Made by a program: the position numbers and the translations under genes. From NCBI GenBank assembly GCA_003552985.1, contig PUPD01000302.1, positions 1 through 53,941 on the forward strand: a DNA stretch of 53,941 nucleotides, read 5' to 3'. Positions 17,167-25,913 of the stretch are shown in pieces (the stretch's first letter is position 1; the number at the start of each line of letters is the position of its first letter). The notes under the pieces are model-generated. The model was not told the DNA's origin. It did no database searches and saw only the letters and a list, made by a program, of their open reading frames with translations. Origin of the DNA: Spirochaetaceae bacterium. Its GTDB lineage: Bacteria > Spirochaetota > Spirochaetia > DSM-27196 > SLAA01.

Positions 17167-19128
17167 ATGAGCAAAGAAAAGCCTTCCGAGTTTCCGGCTC
17201 AGGCCGAGCAAGACTTGGAGGAGTACGGTGTTTGGGTCAAATCTGGGCCTGAAGATATCGACGAAGGGCCTCCCGATAGCCCCGAATACACGATGGAAGA
17301 TCTTGACCACGCCGGTGGCGGAGATAACGTCTCTCTGACCGACGAGGAAGAGCAACTGCTCGCCGAGCTCGATGGCGATCAGGCCGAAGACAGGCATCAG
17401 CTACCCGAACACCGCAATTCCGCAAGCGCGGAGGCAGGCACCGAGGATATCGATCTGGACTTTGACCTCGAGATCGATGATTTCGACGAAGAACCTCTCG
17501 ACCTTGTCGAAGACATTGACGATCTCGGCAGCCCGGACCTGGACGATGAAGAGCATGATCCGGGCTCAACCGGTGCTGCCGCGGATAGCGATTCATCGGA
17601 CGATGTTCCGTCGATCGAAGAGCTCAGCGAATCCGCGAACTTCGATCTCGAGAGGATTTCACTGCCTGACGACGAGCCGTTCCCTGAGTTCAGCTTCGCG
17701 GACTCAGATGATTCGGAATCAGACGACGATCCCCTCAGCGCTGAGAATATTCCTGAGCTGGACGCCGAGACCGACGACCAGCAGACGCAGCACGCATCGG
17801 TGCCGGGGCCGGAGGAAGAAGCCGTGCGTTATCCTGCCGAGGAACCATCCTCATCCGGCGATCGGGTGCATGCCGTTGGAACCGACCAGGACCCCGAGCA
17901 GCTAGCCGGGGTGCTTCGGGCGGTACAGAATGACCTGAGTACTATTCGATCCGAAATAGCTGAAATCCGTGCTGAGGTGGCCGAGTTGCGGACGAGCGCC
18001 GGCGCACCGGACAGCGCTAGTGAACGCGTCCACCCCGCCGGAGAACCGGAGCCGGGCGACGCCGGATTCTTTGACGATTCCGCCGATGAGGACGACGAGA
18101 CGATCGCGCTAACCGGCGATGAGCTGGACAACATTCTCAACACCGCCGAGTTTGTCGACACCGCAGCTGATAGCGAGATGCAGAGCGACGAGCTCGCCGA
18201 GCTCGAGATTCCGGTCGAGCCGCCGGACGACGACGAGGGGATCCCGGCGTTCGGGTACTTCGGCGACGAAGAAGAGCTAATGGCCGAGGAGGATGACGAT
18301 CGCGAGGAACCGATCGACAGACTGAATCAGGGGCACGACGGGGAGCTCGCGATCGAGGAGAGCGCGACTGAAGAGCTCGGACCGGATGAGGATGTGATCC
18401 CGATCGATCTCGGCGACCAGCGGCCGCATGCTGCCGAACCACCGGACGAGCCTCAAGCCGCCGAGGATGACGCTGATCAGACCTCACCAGGACGGGAGGA
18501 GGAATCAGGGTTCGACTTCACTCTCGACGACTTAGATTTTGACGAAGAACCCGACGAAGACTCGTCCGAGCCGACCGAGGAGCTTGAGCTTAGCGAGTCG
18601 CCCGAGGAGCTCTCGTTGGAGGAAGAACTCGCTCAGGAGCAGGAGCCTGCGCTCAGTGTAGATGAGCCCGAAACCGGTTCCGGCGATGATGAAGTGGATG
18701 CGCTGGCCGAGATGGATATTGATTCCGAGCTCGCCGGAATCGAAGAGCTCAGCGATATCCCTGAAATCGATGACCTCGAGTACTCCACTGATGAGCTACA
18801 CGGAGTACGCTTCGATATGGACGACGCGGGGGATGAGGCCGAAGAACTGGAGCGGGCCGAACAGTATGCCGAGGAACAACAACGCTCGGATGCAGTTGAC
18901 GACGCGGCAAGCGAGCCCGCAGATGCGCATGCGACAGTCTCAGCCGGTACCGCGCCTGACCGTAGCGAGGAGATTCCGGGCGACCTCCGTGAGGAAATCC
19001 GATCGGTGCTGCACTACATGGATCAACTGCTTGAAGCGCTTCCCGAGGAGAAGATCAAGGAGTTCGCCGAGTCGGAGCATTTTGAAGTCTACAAACGGCT
19101 GTTCGAAGAGCTGGGTCTGGAGCAGTAA
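17167..19128 (+). CDS. Highly acidic, mostly disordered protein with conserved-looking C-terminal helix
   Basis: 653 aa, dominated by Asp, Glu and Ser with almost no hydrophobic core for residues 1-590, so most of it is probably intrinsically disordered and strongly negative. A helical segment at about 255-275 (LRAVQNDLSTIRSEIAEIRAEVAELR) is a likely coiled coil and oligomerisation point. The last 50 residues change character to a folded-looking helix pair (LREEIRSVLHYMDQLLEALPE, then FEVYKRLFEELGL). No signal peptide. It is the first gene after the promoter at 17068, and its TAA overlaps the next ATG (TAATG). I do not recognise the family; the cassette context suggests a role with the Maf proteins downstream. 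Confidence 0.8.
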   Translation: MSKEKPSEFPAQAEQDLEEYGVWVKSGPEDIDEGPPDSPEYTMEDLDHAGGGDNVSLTDEEEQLLAELDGDQAEDRHQLPEHRNSASAEAGTEDIDLDFDLEIDDFDEEPLDLVEDIDDLGSPDLDDEEHDPGSTGAAADSDSSDDVPSIEELSESANFDLERISLPDDEPFPEFSFADSDDSESDDDPLSAENIPELDAETDDQQTQHASVPGPEEEAVRYPAEEPSSSGDRVHAVGTDQDPEQLAGVLRAVQNDLSTIRSEIAEIRAEVAELRTSAGAPDSASERVHPAGEPEPGDAGFFDDSADEDDETIALTGDELDNILNTAEFVDTAADSEMQSDELAELEIPVEPPDDDEGIPAFGYFGDEEELMAEEDDDREEPIDRLNQGHDGELAIEESATEELGPDEDVIPIDLGDQRPHAAEPPDEPQAAEDDADQTSPGREEESGFDFTLDDLDFDEEPDEDSSEPTEELELSESPEELSLEEELAQEQEPALSVDEPETGSGDDEVDALAEMDIDSELAGIEELSDIPEIDDLEYSTDELHGVRFDMDDAGDEAEELERAEQYAEEQQRSDAVDDAASEPADAHATVSAGTAPDRSEEIPGDLREEIRSVLHYMDQLLEALPEEKIKEFAESEHFEVYKRLFEELGLEQ

Positions 19129-20218
19129 TGGGGCTGTATAATCGCGTGCTTTCAACTACTCGTCGCCGCCGCACTCAGGAGGTGTTTGGTAGTGCGTACG
19201 AAGGACGCGACGGCGCGCGATCGGGTGCTTCGGCCGTAACGGACGCGCACAGCGTTGAGCTCGGTAAAAAAAAAAGAAGTTAGACAAAGCCCTGGCCGAG
19301 CCGGGAGCCTTGGAGCTCGAGCCGCATCGCGATCTCCTAAGACTGATCGCCGGAGTGCAGGAAGCCCCCCGGGGGCTCGAGACCCCCGCAACCATATTCG
19401 CAGCGATCGATCGGGCGGTCGGCGTCCGCAGCGGAGCACTGCTGCTTCCCGACCATGCCGACTCGGTGTTCTCTCCATGGGTGCTGCGGAACGTCGGCCC
19501 AACTACCGAGCACCGCCTTCGCCCGCCGTTCGAGCTCATCGCTCAAACCGCGACCGACTCCGATACCGTAAGCCCGCAGTTGCTCGCTCCGTATGTCTCG
19601 CTCCAGGATCGCGACAATCTCGACCACGGCGTGCTAACCCCTTTCGTGTACGCCGGTACGGCTCACGGACTACTTGTCGTTTTCGACTCTCCCTACTCCG
19701 TGTATCGCGATAAGCTGGAACTGATGCTCGCCGCGGTAGCCGACCGTTGTGCGGTGCTCCTCGCGCGCACACGCACCGGGATTTTCAGCTCCACGCGGCA
19801 GGTGATTCCCCTCGAGCAATCGGAGTTTTTGCAAGCCGCACAACAGCTCAGTGATAAGACGTCGCAGACAGGCATGGCACTCACCTGTATCGTTGTCCGC
19901 TATTGGAACGCGATCGACCTGATATGCGAGCAACACGCCGAGCTGGACCGGCGCCGGGTGGTGCAGGATCTTGAAGCCGTGCTCACAGCCACTTTTGCGG
20001 GCGTAGCGGCGTTGACACAGACGAAGGACGGGCGTCTGGCTGCTCTGATGGTGCGCGGTCGCGCACCGGATCACGAGTTGCTCGAGCACCAACTCGCCAC
20101 CTTACTCGGCAGACTGTTCCCGTCGCTGGAGGATCAGGCGGCGATCAGACTCGAGGCCTTGAGTGCGGGCACCGAATCGGGCGAGTTCGCTGCTGAGCTG
20201 GCTGCTAAGCTGACGTAA
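19128..20218 (+). CDS. GAF-like/degenerate GGDEF-like protein, split by a -1 frame change at A10
   Basis: Two frames belong together. Frame 1 opens at ATG 19128 (TAATG overlap with the acidic gene) and encodes 49 residues, then hits ten A (19266-19275) and a stop at 19281-19283. Frame 2, listed from 19310, has no good start and is open back to just before the A tract. A -1 slip, or one extra A, joins them into 363 aa with the junction GKKKKKLDKAL. The body looks like a GAF-type domain (about 70-205: IDRAVGVRSGALLLP, TPFVYAGTAHGLLVVFD) followed by a domain shaped like a GGDEF fold without its signature. The stop overlaps the next ATG (TAATG). Programmed slippage, transcriptional slippage or an assembly error are all possible. 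Confidence 0.7.
19266..19275 (+). other. A10 homopolymer, candidate frameshift or slippage site
   Basis: Ten consecutive A after GGT and before GAAGTTAG. In frame 1 it reads AAA AAA AAA then AGA AGT TAG. Re-reading one base gives AAG AAG TTA and the long downstream frame. Runs of nine or more A are known sites of both ribosomal and RNA polymerase slippage. Confidence 0.75.
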
Positions 20219-21921
20219 TGGTCCATGTAGAACCGGGTCGCTCCGGTACCCCTACCGCGCGCATCGGCTCCCACACGCTGGTGTCGCGCTATGACCCACG
20301 GCGCGAAGCGCTGCGATTCGTGCAGGACCGCCTGGCACATGCAGCCCCTCGCGTCGTGGTTGTGCTCGGTGAGGTCTTGGGCTACCTGACCGAAGCGATC
20401 CGCACGATGCATCCCGAGGCCACTGTCGTAGCGGTCTATTACAGCGCGGAAACGGTGGTTCACAGCGTTGCGACGCCCGATGCGCTCTGGCATCCTGACC
20501 TCGGTCTGCCGCTGAAAGCCTTCCTGGAACGCAGCCTGCCTGAAGAGTATCTGGAAGCTGTCGAGGCGCTCGAATGGGCCCCTGCGAGCCGGGCTTTTCC
20601 CGTGCCGGCTGAACAGGCTCGTGGACAGCTTCGCGCCGTGATCCAGCGGCTCTCGGCCGGCGCGATAACGGCTTCCTATTTCGCCCCGCGCTGGTTCCGC
20701 AATGCCGTGGTGAACTATCTCTGCATCAGCACCTTCGCCAACCTCCAGATAGAGCCGGAGACAGCGGTTGTGATCGCAGCCTCCGGCCCTTCGCTGAACC
20801 ACTATATTCCGGCCCTCGAACAGGTTCGGGACCGGATTCTCCTCTGGGCCCTTCCGTCGGCGGTGCTTCCTCTAAGATCGGCGGGCATAGTTCCCGACCT
20901 GGTGATAGCCACCGATGGAGGGGTGTACGCCGCCGAGCATCTGGAAGCGCTACGCGGACGGGCGGTCCCGGTAGCGATGCCGCTCACGGCCGGCAGGGGG
21001 ATCTGGCGCTCCGGTTCACCGGTGGTCCCGTTATGCCAGGGCGGGATCGTCGAAACCGCTATTAGCGAGCTGATAAGACCTCCGGCCGTCGCTTTACCGC
21101 CCAACGGCACGGTAGCAGGCAGCGCGCTCGAGCTGGCACTACGATTCGGGCCGCGAAGCGTCACGTTCGTGGGGCTCGACCTTTGCAGTGACGATATCCG
21201 GCTGCATGCACGGCCCCATGCATATGAACACTACTATCGGCGGGCCGAGAGTCGGTTGTCGCCCTACCTCTTGTTCCAGTTCGCCGCCGCCGAGCCGCTC
21301 GAACGCATCTCCACACGCGCACGACGTTCGCGCGCACTGGAAACCTACGCCACCTGGTTCTCGGAGCGCGTGTCGCGCTGCGCGACTCCGGTATACCGGG
21401 TCCCTCCGGCTGCAGCCGCCGTGAAAGGAATGATCGCACTCGAAACTCTGGAAACCGGCCCTAGCGCTCAGGACACGGGCCTGCGCGCTGCCACTCCGGA
21501 GCATGCTGCCGCTCGGGGGCGCGCTACAGCTCAGGGGCGGTTCTCACCCGGGGACTTCTTGCCGGGGAGATCCGAGCCGAGGAGTGCCTCGCCGGAAAGC
21601 TCGCCGCGGCGGCATACACAGATGCAGACGCGCTGTGTGAGTGCAGCGCCGCTTGCCGAGCGCAAAGCTGGTGTTGATAGACTGCTCGCCGCGTGGCGAG
21701 CCGCTGCCGCCAATCTGGACAACCTCGCCGCAAGCCGGCTTGAAGGGCCGTTAGACGATACTGAGCGTCTGCTTGCCCGGGAGCTGGCACGCTACCTTAC
21801 TCCCCAGCTGTTCCGCAGATGCACCGTCGCAAGCTCGGAGCACAAGCGACGTACGCTCCTTAGGGAAGCCCGTGAGCGGTTGCTCGGCGAGCTGGACCAT
21901 GTTCGCAGGTGGCTTCGATGA
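20218..21921 (+). CDS. Maf/DUF115-type protein 1 (motility-associated glycosyltransferase family)
   Basis: 567 aa. The central part carries the DUF115 (MptE-like) Rossmann pattern typical of Maf proteins: AVVIAASGPSLNHYI, ILLWALPSAVLPL and PDLVIATDGGVYA, then NGTVAGSALELAL and VTFVGLDLC. Maf proteins in other bacteria transfer nonulosonic acids to flagellin; a motility-linked sugar transferase role in a spirochaete is inference. Residues about 420-480 are a low-complexity linker. The start overlaps the previous stop (TAATG) and the end overlaps the next start (ATGA), so translation is coupled across the cassette. Confidence 0.82.
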   Translation: MVHVEPGRSGTPTARIGSHTLVSRYDPRREALRFVQDRLAHAAPRVVVVLGEVLGYLTEAIRTMHPEATVVAVYYSAETVVHSVATPDALWHPDLGLPLKAFLERSLPEEYLEAVEALEWAPASRAFPVPAEQARGQLRAVIQRLSAGAITASYFAPRWFRNAVVNYLCISTFANLQIEPETAVVIAASGPSLNHYIPALEQVRDRILLWALPSAVLPLRSAGIVPDLVIATDGGVYAAEHLEALRGRAVPVAMPLTAGRGIWRSGSPVVPLCQGGIVETAISELIRPPAVALPPNGTVAGSALELALRFGPRSVTFVGLDLCSDDIRLHARPHAYEHYYRRAESRLSPYLLFQFAAAEPLERISTRARRSRALETYATWFSERVSRCATPVYRVPPAAAAVKGMIALETLETGPSAQDTGLRAATPEHAAARGRATAQGRFSPGDFLPGRSEPRSASPESSPRRHTQMQTRCVSAAPLAERKAGVDRLLAAWRAAAANLDNLAASRLEGPLDDTERLLARELARYLTPQLFRRCTVASSEHKRRTLLREARERLLGELDHVRRWLR

Positions 21922-23756
21922 GCCGACAAGACACCGGAGGGCAACTGCCGCCTTCAGACCACCCGGGCTCGGTTCCGTCGGAGCTTCTGCTGAGGCGGAA
22001 TCTCGAAGCGCTTGCGGCCGGCGGACGGAACCGGGCTGCAGTGCAACGGATTGAAGCGGCGCCCTACGACCGATCGGTGCAACTGCTGAGCTCGCGCAGC
22101 GGCCTTCCGGTCGCGCTCGTGGCGGACGCTGAGCGCGAGGTATGGCTGCATTCGCGCTACGATCCGCTGCGTGAGTCCGAGCGTGCGGCCGCCGGCGCCG
22201 GTTTCGGGGGCTACGTGTGTGTGTTCGGTCTCGGCCTCGGCTACCACCTGGAAGCGTTGCTACAGAGCCGCCGAGTGGAAGCGGTAACGGTCATGGTGGA
22301 AAGCGCCTCACGAACGCGCTCGCTGCTGGCGATGCGCGACCTAAGCGATACCTTGGGCGACACTCGACTCACGGTATTGGCAGAACCCGACGCAAGCGAA
22401 ACCAACATCGCGGTCCGCGACAGTTACCTGCCCGCCATCCACGGAGCGATGGAAACCGTCGTGCTGCAGGGCGCGCGCCGGCTGTCTCCCGGCTGGTATG
22501 CTGCGGCCGCCGAATCGGTGAGGTCGGCCGCTGAGCATGCCCTAGCCGAGTATCACACCCAGCGCCGGCTCGGCCGCCGCTGGTATATGAATACGCTCGT
22601 GAACCTCGCCGCCGGCGCGCGCGGCGCCGCCACACAGTCTCGCTCCGCCCTCCGGACGCTCCTCCATCCGGAGCGCCCGGCTGTGATCACCGCTGCCGGG
22701 CCGTCCCTGCGGCGTGCGCTGCCGCGCCTCGTCAAGCAGCCGGAGACCCGTAGCCTAATCGCCACCGATAGCTCTCTACCGGTGTTGCTCGCAGCCGAGA
22801 TCACCCCCGACCTCGTGATATCCATCGACTGCCAACAGGCCTCCTACCACCACTTGCTGGGAAGCGGCTCGCGCGATCTGCCCGCGCTGCTCGATCTTGC
22901 CGGGCCGCCGGTGATGCATCGCCGCTTTCCCACTGCAGCCGTCGTCACCAGTGCACACCCGCTCTCACGCTACGTTCGTGCGCGGCTCGGAGGTCCACCG
23001 GAGATCGACCTGGCAGGAGGCACCGTGACGTACGCCGCGGTTGCACTGACCCTGGAACTGGAGCTCGACGAGATAGAGCTCTTGGGCGCGGACTTCGGCT
23101 ACCCCTCACGCGTGCCGTACTGCGTTGACAGCTACCTTGACCACCACTTCAGAACCGGCGCGACGCGGATCGATCCTCTCGAGCAACGGCATCTGGAGTT
23201 TGTGTTCGGCGAGCCCGGCCTCGAACCAGACGCCCGTGTCCCCGAGCTGTACCGCTCTCCGCGGATGCTCCGCTATCAGACGGCCACCGCAGGCCTTGCC
23301 CGCCGGTATGGGCGCGAGCTCGTTCCGCTCGAACCGGAGCTGGGGCGCTGGACGATCCGTGCCGCCTCCGGCCCGCCTTCGCGCTCGCCGAAGCCGCAAC
23401 ACGACAGGGAGAGCGGTCCGGCGTTCTCCGGTTCGGTCCGAAACCTGCTGCGCGATTACCATGCGTCGATCGCGGCTCTGCGCTGGTCAGCGGATGAAAG
23501 CTATGCGGCCTATCTCGCCGGTTTGAGTTACGCGCAGCGCGAAGTCTGGAATACGCTGCTTCCGCTCCTTCCGGCTTTCTACCGGGAGGACTGTACGCAC
23601 TGGACGCAAACTGCCGGTCAGGCATGCCGTTGGGCGCTAACGCGGTTAAACCGGATTCTCGAACGCAATCCCAGCGTATCCGACGATCGTATCGCCGCCG
23701 ATGACATCAAAGCTGGTATAGTACCCGACGAGCTTCCCGGCGGCGGATCCACATAG
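21918..23756 (+). CDS. Maf/DUF115-type protein 2
   Basis: 612 aa from ATG 21918, which overlaps the upstream stop as ATGA; the track's GTG at 21909 is less likely. It is a paralogue of the preceding gene with the same core: VCVFGLGLGYHLEALL, AVITAAGPSLRRAL, LIATDSSLPVLL and PDLVISIDCQQ, followed by TYAAVALTLELELDEIELLGADFGY. The N-terminal 100 residues match the Maf N-terminal domain better than those of its partner. Predicted cytosolic. The last 111 nt overlap the convergent Memo gene. Final gene of the cassette starting at 17167. Confidence 0.82.
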   Translation: MSRQDTGGQLPPSDHPGSVPSELLLRRNLEALAAGGRNRAAVQRIEAAPYDRSVQLLSSRSGLPVALVADAEREVWLHSRYDPLRESERAAAGAGFGGYVCVFGLGLGYHLEALLQSRRVEAVTVMVESASRTRSLLAMRDLSDTLGDTRLTVLAEPDASETNIAVRDSYLPAIHGAMETVVLQGARRLSPGWYAAAAESVRSAAEHALAEYHTQRRLGRRWYMNTLVNLAAGARGAATQSRSALRTLLHPERPAVITAAGPSLRRALPRLVKQPETRSLIATDSSLPVLLAAEITPDLVISIDCQQASYHHLLGSGSRDLPALLDLAGPPVMHRRFPTAAVVTSAHPLSRYVRARLGGPPEIDLAGGTVTYAAVALTLELELDEIELLGADFGYPSRVPYCVDSYLDHHFRTGATRIDPLEQRHLEFVFGEPGLEPDARVPELYRSPRMLRYQTATAGLARRYGRELVPLEPELGRWTIRAASGPPSRSPKPQHDRESGPAFSGSVRNLLRDYHASIAALRWSADESYAAYLAGLSYAQREVWNTLLPLLPAFYREDCTHWTQTAGQACRWALTRLNRILERNPSVSDDRIAADDIKAGIVPDELPGGGST

Positions 23757-24494
23757 CTGCGCGTAGCGCGCTGCGCAGGCGCCGGCGCCCATCGAGCAGG
23801 CAGCGCGGTTGCTGATCGCCGCCTCGAGCGCGGCGTGCGGGTCAAGCTGCAACAGCGGCTCGATAGCACTAGGATCGTTCTCGCGTTTCACCCAGTCCAC
23901 CGCTTCGGCTGCCGGACCGTGCGGCGTAAACCCGAAGCCCGCTCCGTAATGCGTGAGATCCGTCGAGCCAACTACTCCAAGCCTGGAGTTGGTCTGCCGT
24001 GCAACCTCGGCCAGCTGTTCCGCCAACCGCAGCGCCTGTTCGTCCGGCGGAGCTCGCAAGTAAAGCAGCTGCGCCTGCGGGAACAGCTTCTTGACGAGCG
24101 GCAGCTGAACTTCAACACTGTTGTCGACCTCACGGTCCTCAACCAGCTGAAGCGCCTCACGCAGCCTCCGTCGAGCCGTCTCGGCGGCCTGAAGATGTCC
24201 CAGCGGCGTCTCGAACCTATCCTCGAGCGCCACATGGATAGGGTCTCCCGGCCGCAGGTGACCTCCAACTACCGCTATGCAGTCGAGATCGGGGGCCAGG
24301 CTGCATAGCGTGGCATACGCCAACGCCCCTGAAAATGCCCAGCCTGCATGCGGCACTACAACCGCCCGGGAGGAATCGGCTGATTCAAACCGGCTGCGCT
24401 CCTGTTCGAGCTCCCGGACCGCCTCGTTCAGTTCCGTCGCGCCGACCGGATACCATCCGGGCGGAAGCTTCCGTATCCTCGTCCTGTCGCTCAT
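23646..24494 (-). CDS. amrB: Memo family protein (AmmeMemoRadiSam system protein B)
   Basis: 282 aa from ATG 24494 (MSDRTRIRKLPPGWYPV); the upstream extension to 24794 crosses the divergent promoter region and is rejected. Family marks are VPHAGWAFSGALAY near residue 48, VVGGHLRPGDP, DNSVEVQLPLV, GSTDLTHYG and the C-terminal cysteine region AACSMGAGA. Memo proteins have a dioxygenase-like fold with His/His/Cys metal ligands; bacterial members often sit with AMMECR1 and a radical SAM enzyme. Here AMMECR1 is 12 kb away and no radical SAM gene is visible. The 3' end overlaps the Maf 2 gene for 111 nt on the opposite strand. Confidence 0.88.
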   Translation of the reverse strand: MSDRTRIRKLPPGWYPVGATELNEAVRELEQERSRFESADSSRAVVVPHAGWAFSGALAYATLCSLAPDLDCIAVVGGHLRPGDPIHVALEDRFETPLGHLQAAETARRRLREALQLVEDREVDNSVEVQLPLVKKLFPQAQLLYLRAPPDEQALRLAEQLAEVARQTNSRLGVVGSTDLTHYGAGFGFTPHGPAAEAVDWVKRENDPSAIEPLLQLDPHAALEAAISNRAACSMGAGACAARYAQLCGSAAGKLVGYYTSFDVIGGDTIVGYAGIAFENPV

Positions 24495-24503
24495 TGATTC
24501 TAG

Positions 24504-24531
24504 ATTATAACATCGGCGATTAGTTGCCGAT
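24504..24531 (-). promoter_or_regulatory. -10 box and inverted repeat upstream of the Memo gene
   Basis: On the minus strand TATAAT (complement of 24504-24509) is a perfect -10 box 9 nt before ATG 24494. Directly upstream is ATCGGC (24512-24517) with GCCGAT (24526-24531), a 6-bp inverted repeat with an 8-nt spacer occupying the -10/-35 interval. No good -35 was found, which would suit an activated or repressor-covered promoter. Operator function is speculative. Confidence 0.4.
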
Positions 24532-24578
24532 ACTAGGAGCGTTGATAGTAACCCGAATTTCTGCCTGAACTGGAGCTT

Positions 24579-25862
24579 ATGAACAAATCGTTTCCGGCGG
24601 TGCTTACAGCACTCACGGTTATCTTTCTTGTAGCCCTCGGCATGACATTCGTCCTGCGCATGGAACACCGTCGCTCCGTGAACCTCGCCGACCGTGAGGC
24701 GCAGTTTCGCGCCGTCGCCCGCTCGCTCGGCGAAGCCTACCGTGAGGGCGAGGAGCCGGCATCTACCGCTACCCGGGAAATCGTCACAGAGCACCTCGAG
24801 GCCGCGCGCGGGCCACGCGTGTTTGCGGTCTACAGTTACGATACCGGTCTTGAATACCTCTGGACCTACTCACCCGCATATATCCGCTCGAGCCCGAGCG
24901 CGAATGTCGCGGTGCCGGGCCTCCCGAGTTTTTCGTACAACGATCTGACCGAAGGCCAGCTTTCGCGTTCGGTGCAAGGACACGACGAGGAGGCCTGGAT
25001 CGTCGAAGCAATCTATCCGTTGCTGCTCGGGTCGGACTTTTTCATCCCCCTGCGTGACTCGCTCGTCGCGTTGGTGGCGTTCGCAACGCTGATGCTGATC
25101 ATCGCCTTGGTCGCAAGCTACCGAGAACGGCAGGTCGAAGACGGAGCGCACTACGCTACCGCCGGGCCGCACACGCCGGCAGGCCGGCCTCGACGTCACT
25201 CTGAGCCGACCGGGCCCCGTCCGGAACACCCGACAACGCCGGCAGAGATCGAATCCTTCGACGAGTTCGATTTCGACCTCGACCATGAGCTGCCTCCGGT
25301 GGAGGGGCCGGAGCAGGGTGTCGGCAGACCGCCCGGCCACGAAGCCATTGAGTCGCTGCGCGGTTCGGACGGCAGTCAGCCCGGCGCTCACGCCGCAGCC
25401 GCAGCCGTAGCCTCCGTGCCGGACGAGCGCACCCCCCTTGCGCAGCAAGTCGGTGAAGCGGTTGAACGAACCGCAGCCGAAGGGGAAAACCTGGTGCTCG
25501 CGTTGCTGCAGTTTCCCGAGCCCACCGAGCTGCGCGGTATCGAGCGTGTCTTTGACCGCGAGGTTGAGATCAGCGATCTCGAGGACGGACGCTACGCCGT
25601 ACTGATCCCTGACCAGGACGTGCGCGGGGCGTTTCAGCGCTTTGAACGGTTTCAGGCACACCATGCCGAACAGACCGGACGGTACGACCGACCGGCGCCC
25701 AGCGTCGGTATCACCGCCAGAAACGACCGGCTGGTTTCCGGCGATCGCCTGATTACCGAAGCCCGGGTAGCGCTGCAGAGAGCGAAGAGCGAGCCGCGCC
25801 GAATCGTGGGATTCTCGGCTGATCCCGATCGGTTCCGCAACTACATCGTTCGGCGCAGCTGA
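24579..25862 (+). CDS. Membrane protein with periplasmic sensor and degenerate GGDEF-like domain
   Basis: 427 aa. Two hydrophobic helices (about 5-27 and 160-182) enclose a periplasmic loop of about 130 residues. After a Pro/Gly/Glu-rich linker (185-285), the last 135 residues have the outline of a GGDEF domain: LVLALLQFPEP at the first strand, DGRYAVLIPDQD at a later strand pair, PSVGITARND where active enzymes read SIGIA, and RLITEARVALQRAKSEPR as the last helix. The GGDEF/GGEEF signature itself is absent, so cyclase activity is unlikely. GGAG precedes ATG 24579. It diverges from Memo across 84 nt. It may act as a signalling or scaffold protein (inference). Confidence 0.65.
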   Translation: MNKSFPAVLTALTVIFLVALGMTFVLRMEHRRSVNLADREAQFRAVARSLGEAYREGEEPASTATREIVTEHLEAARGPRVFAVYSYDTGLEYLWTYSPAYIRSSPSANVAVPGLPSFSYNDLTEGQLSRSVQGHDEEAWIVEAIYPLLLGSDFFIPLRDSLVALVAFATLMLIIALVASYRERQVEDGAHYATAGPHTPAGRPRRHSEPTGPRPEHPTTPAEIESFDEFDFDLDHELPPVEGPEQGVGRPPGHEAIESLRGSDGSQPGAHAAAAAVASVPDERTPLAQQVGEAVERTAAEGENLVLALLQFPEPTELRGIERVFDREVEISDLEDGRYAVLIPDQDVRGAFQRFERFQAHHAEQTGRYDRPAPSVGITARNDRLVSGDRLITEARVALQRAKSEPRRIVGFSADPDRFRNYIVRRS

Positions 25863-25913
25863 CCTGCGCCGCAGCTGAACTGCCCGGCCAAGGCAGCCAA
25901 CCCGGCTACCGGC

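Noticed and set aside
24495-24794. N-terminal extension of the Memo protein
   Set aside because: The extension crosses the -10 box and the divergent GGDEF-like gene; family homology starts at ATG 24494.
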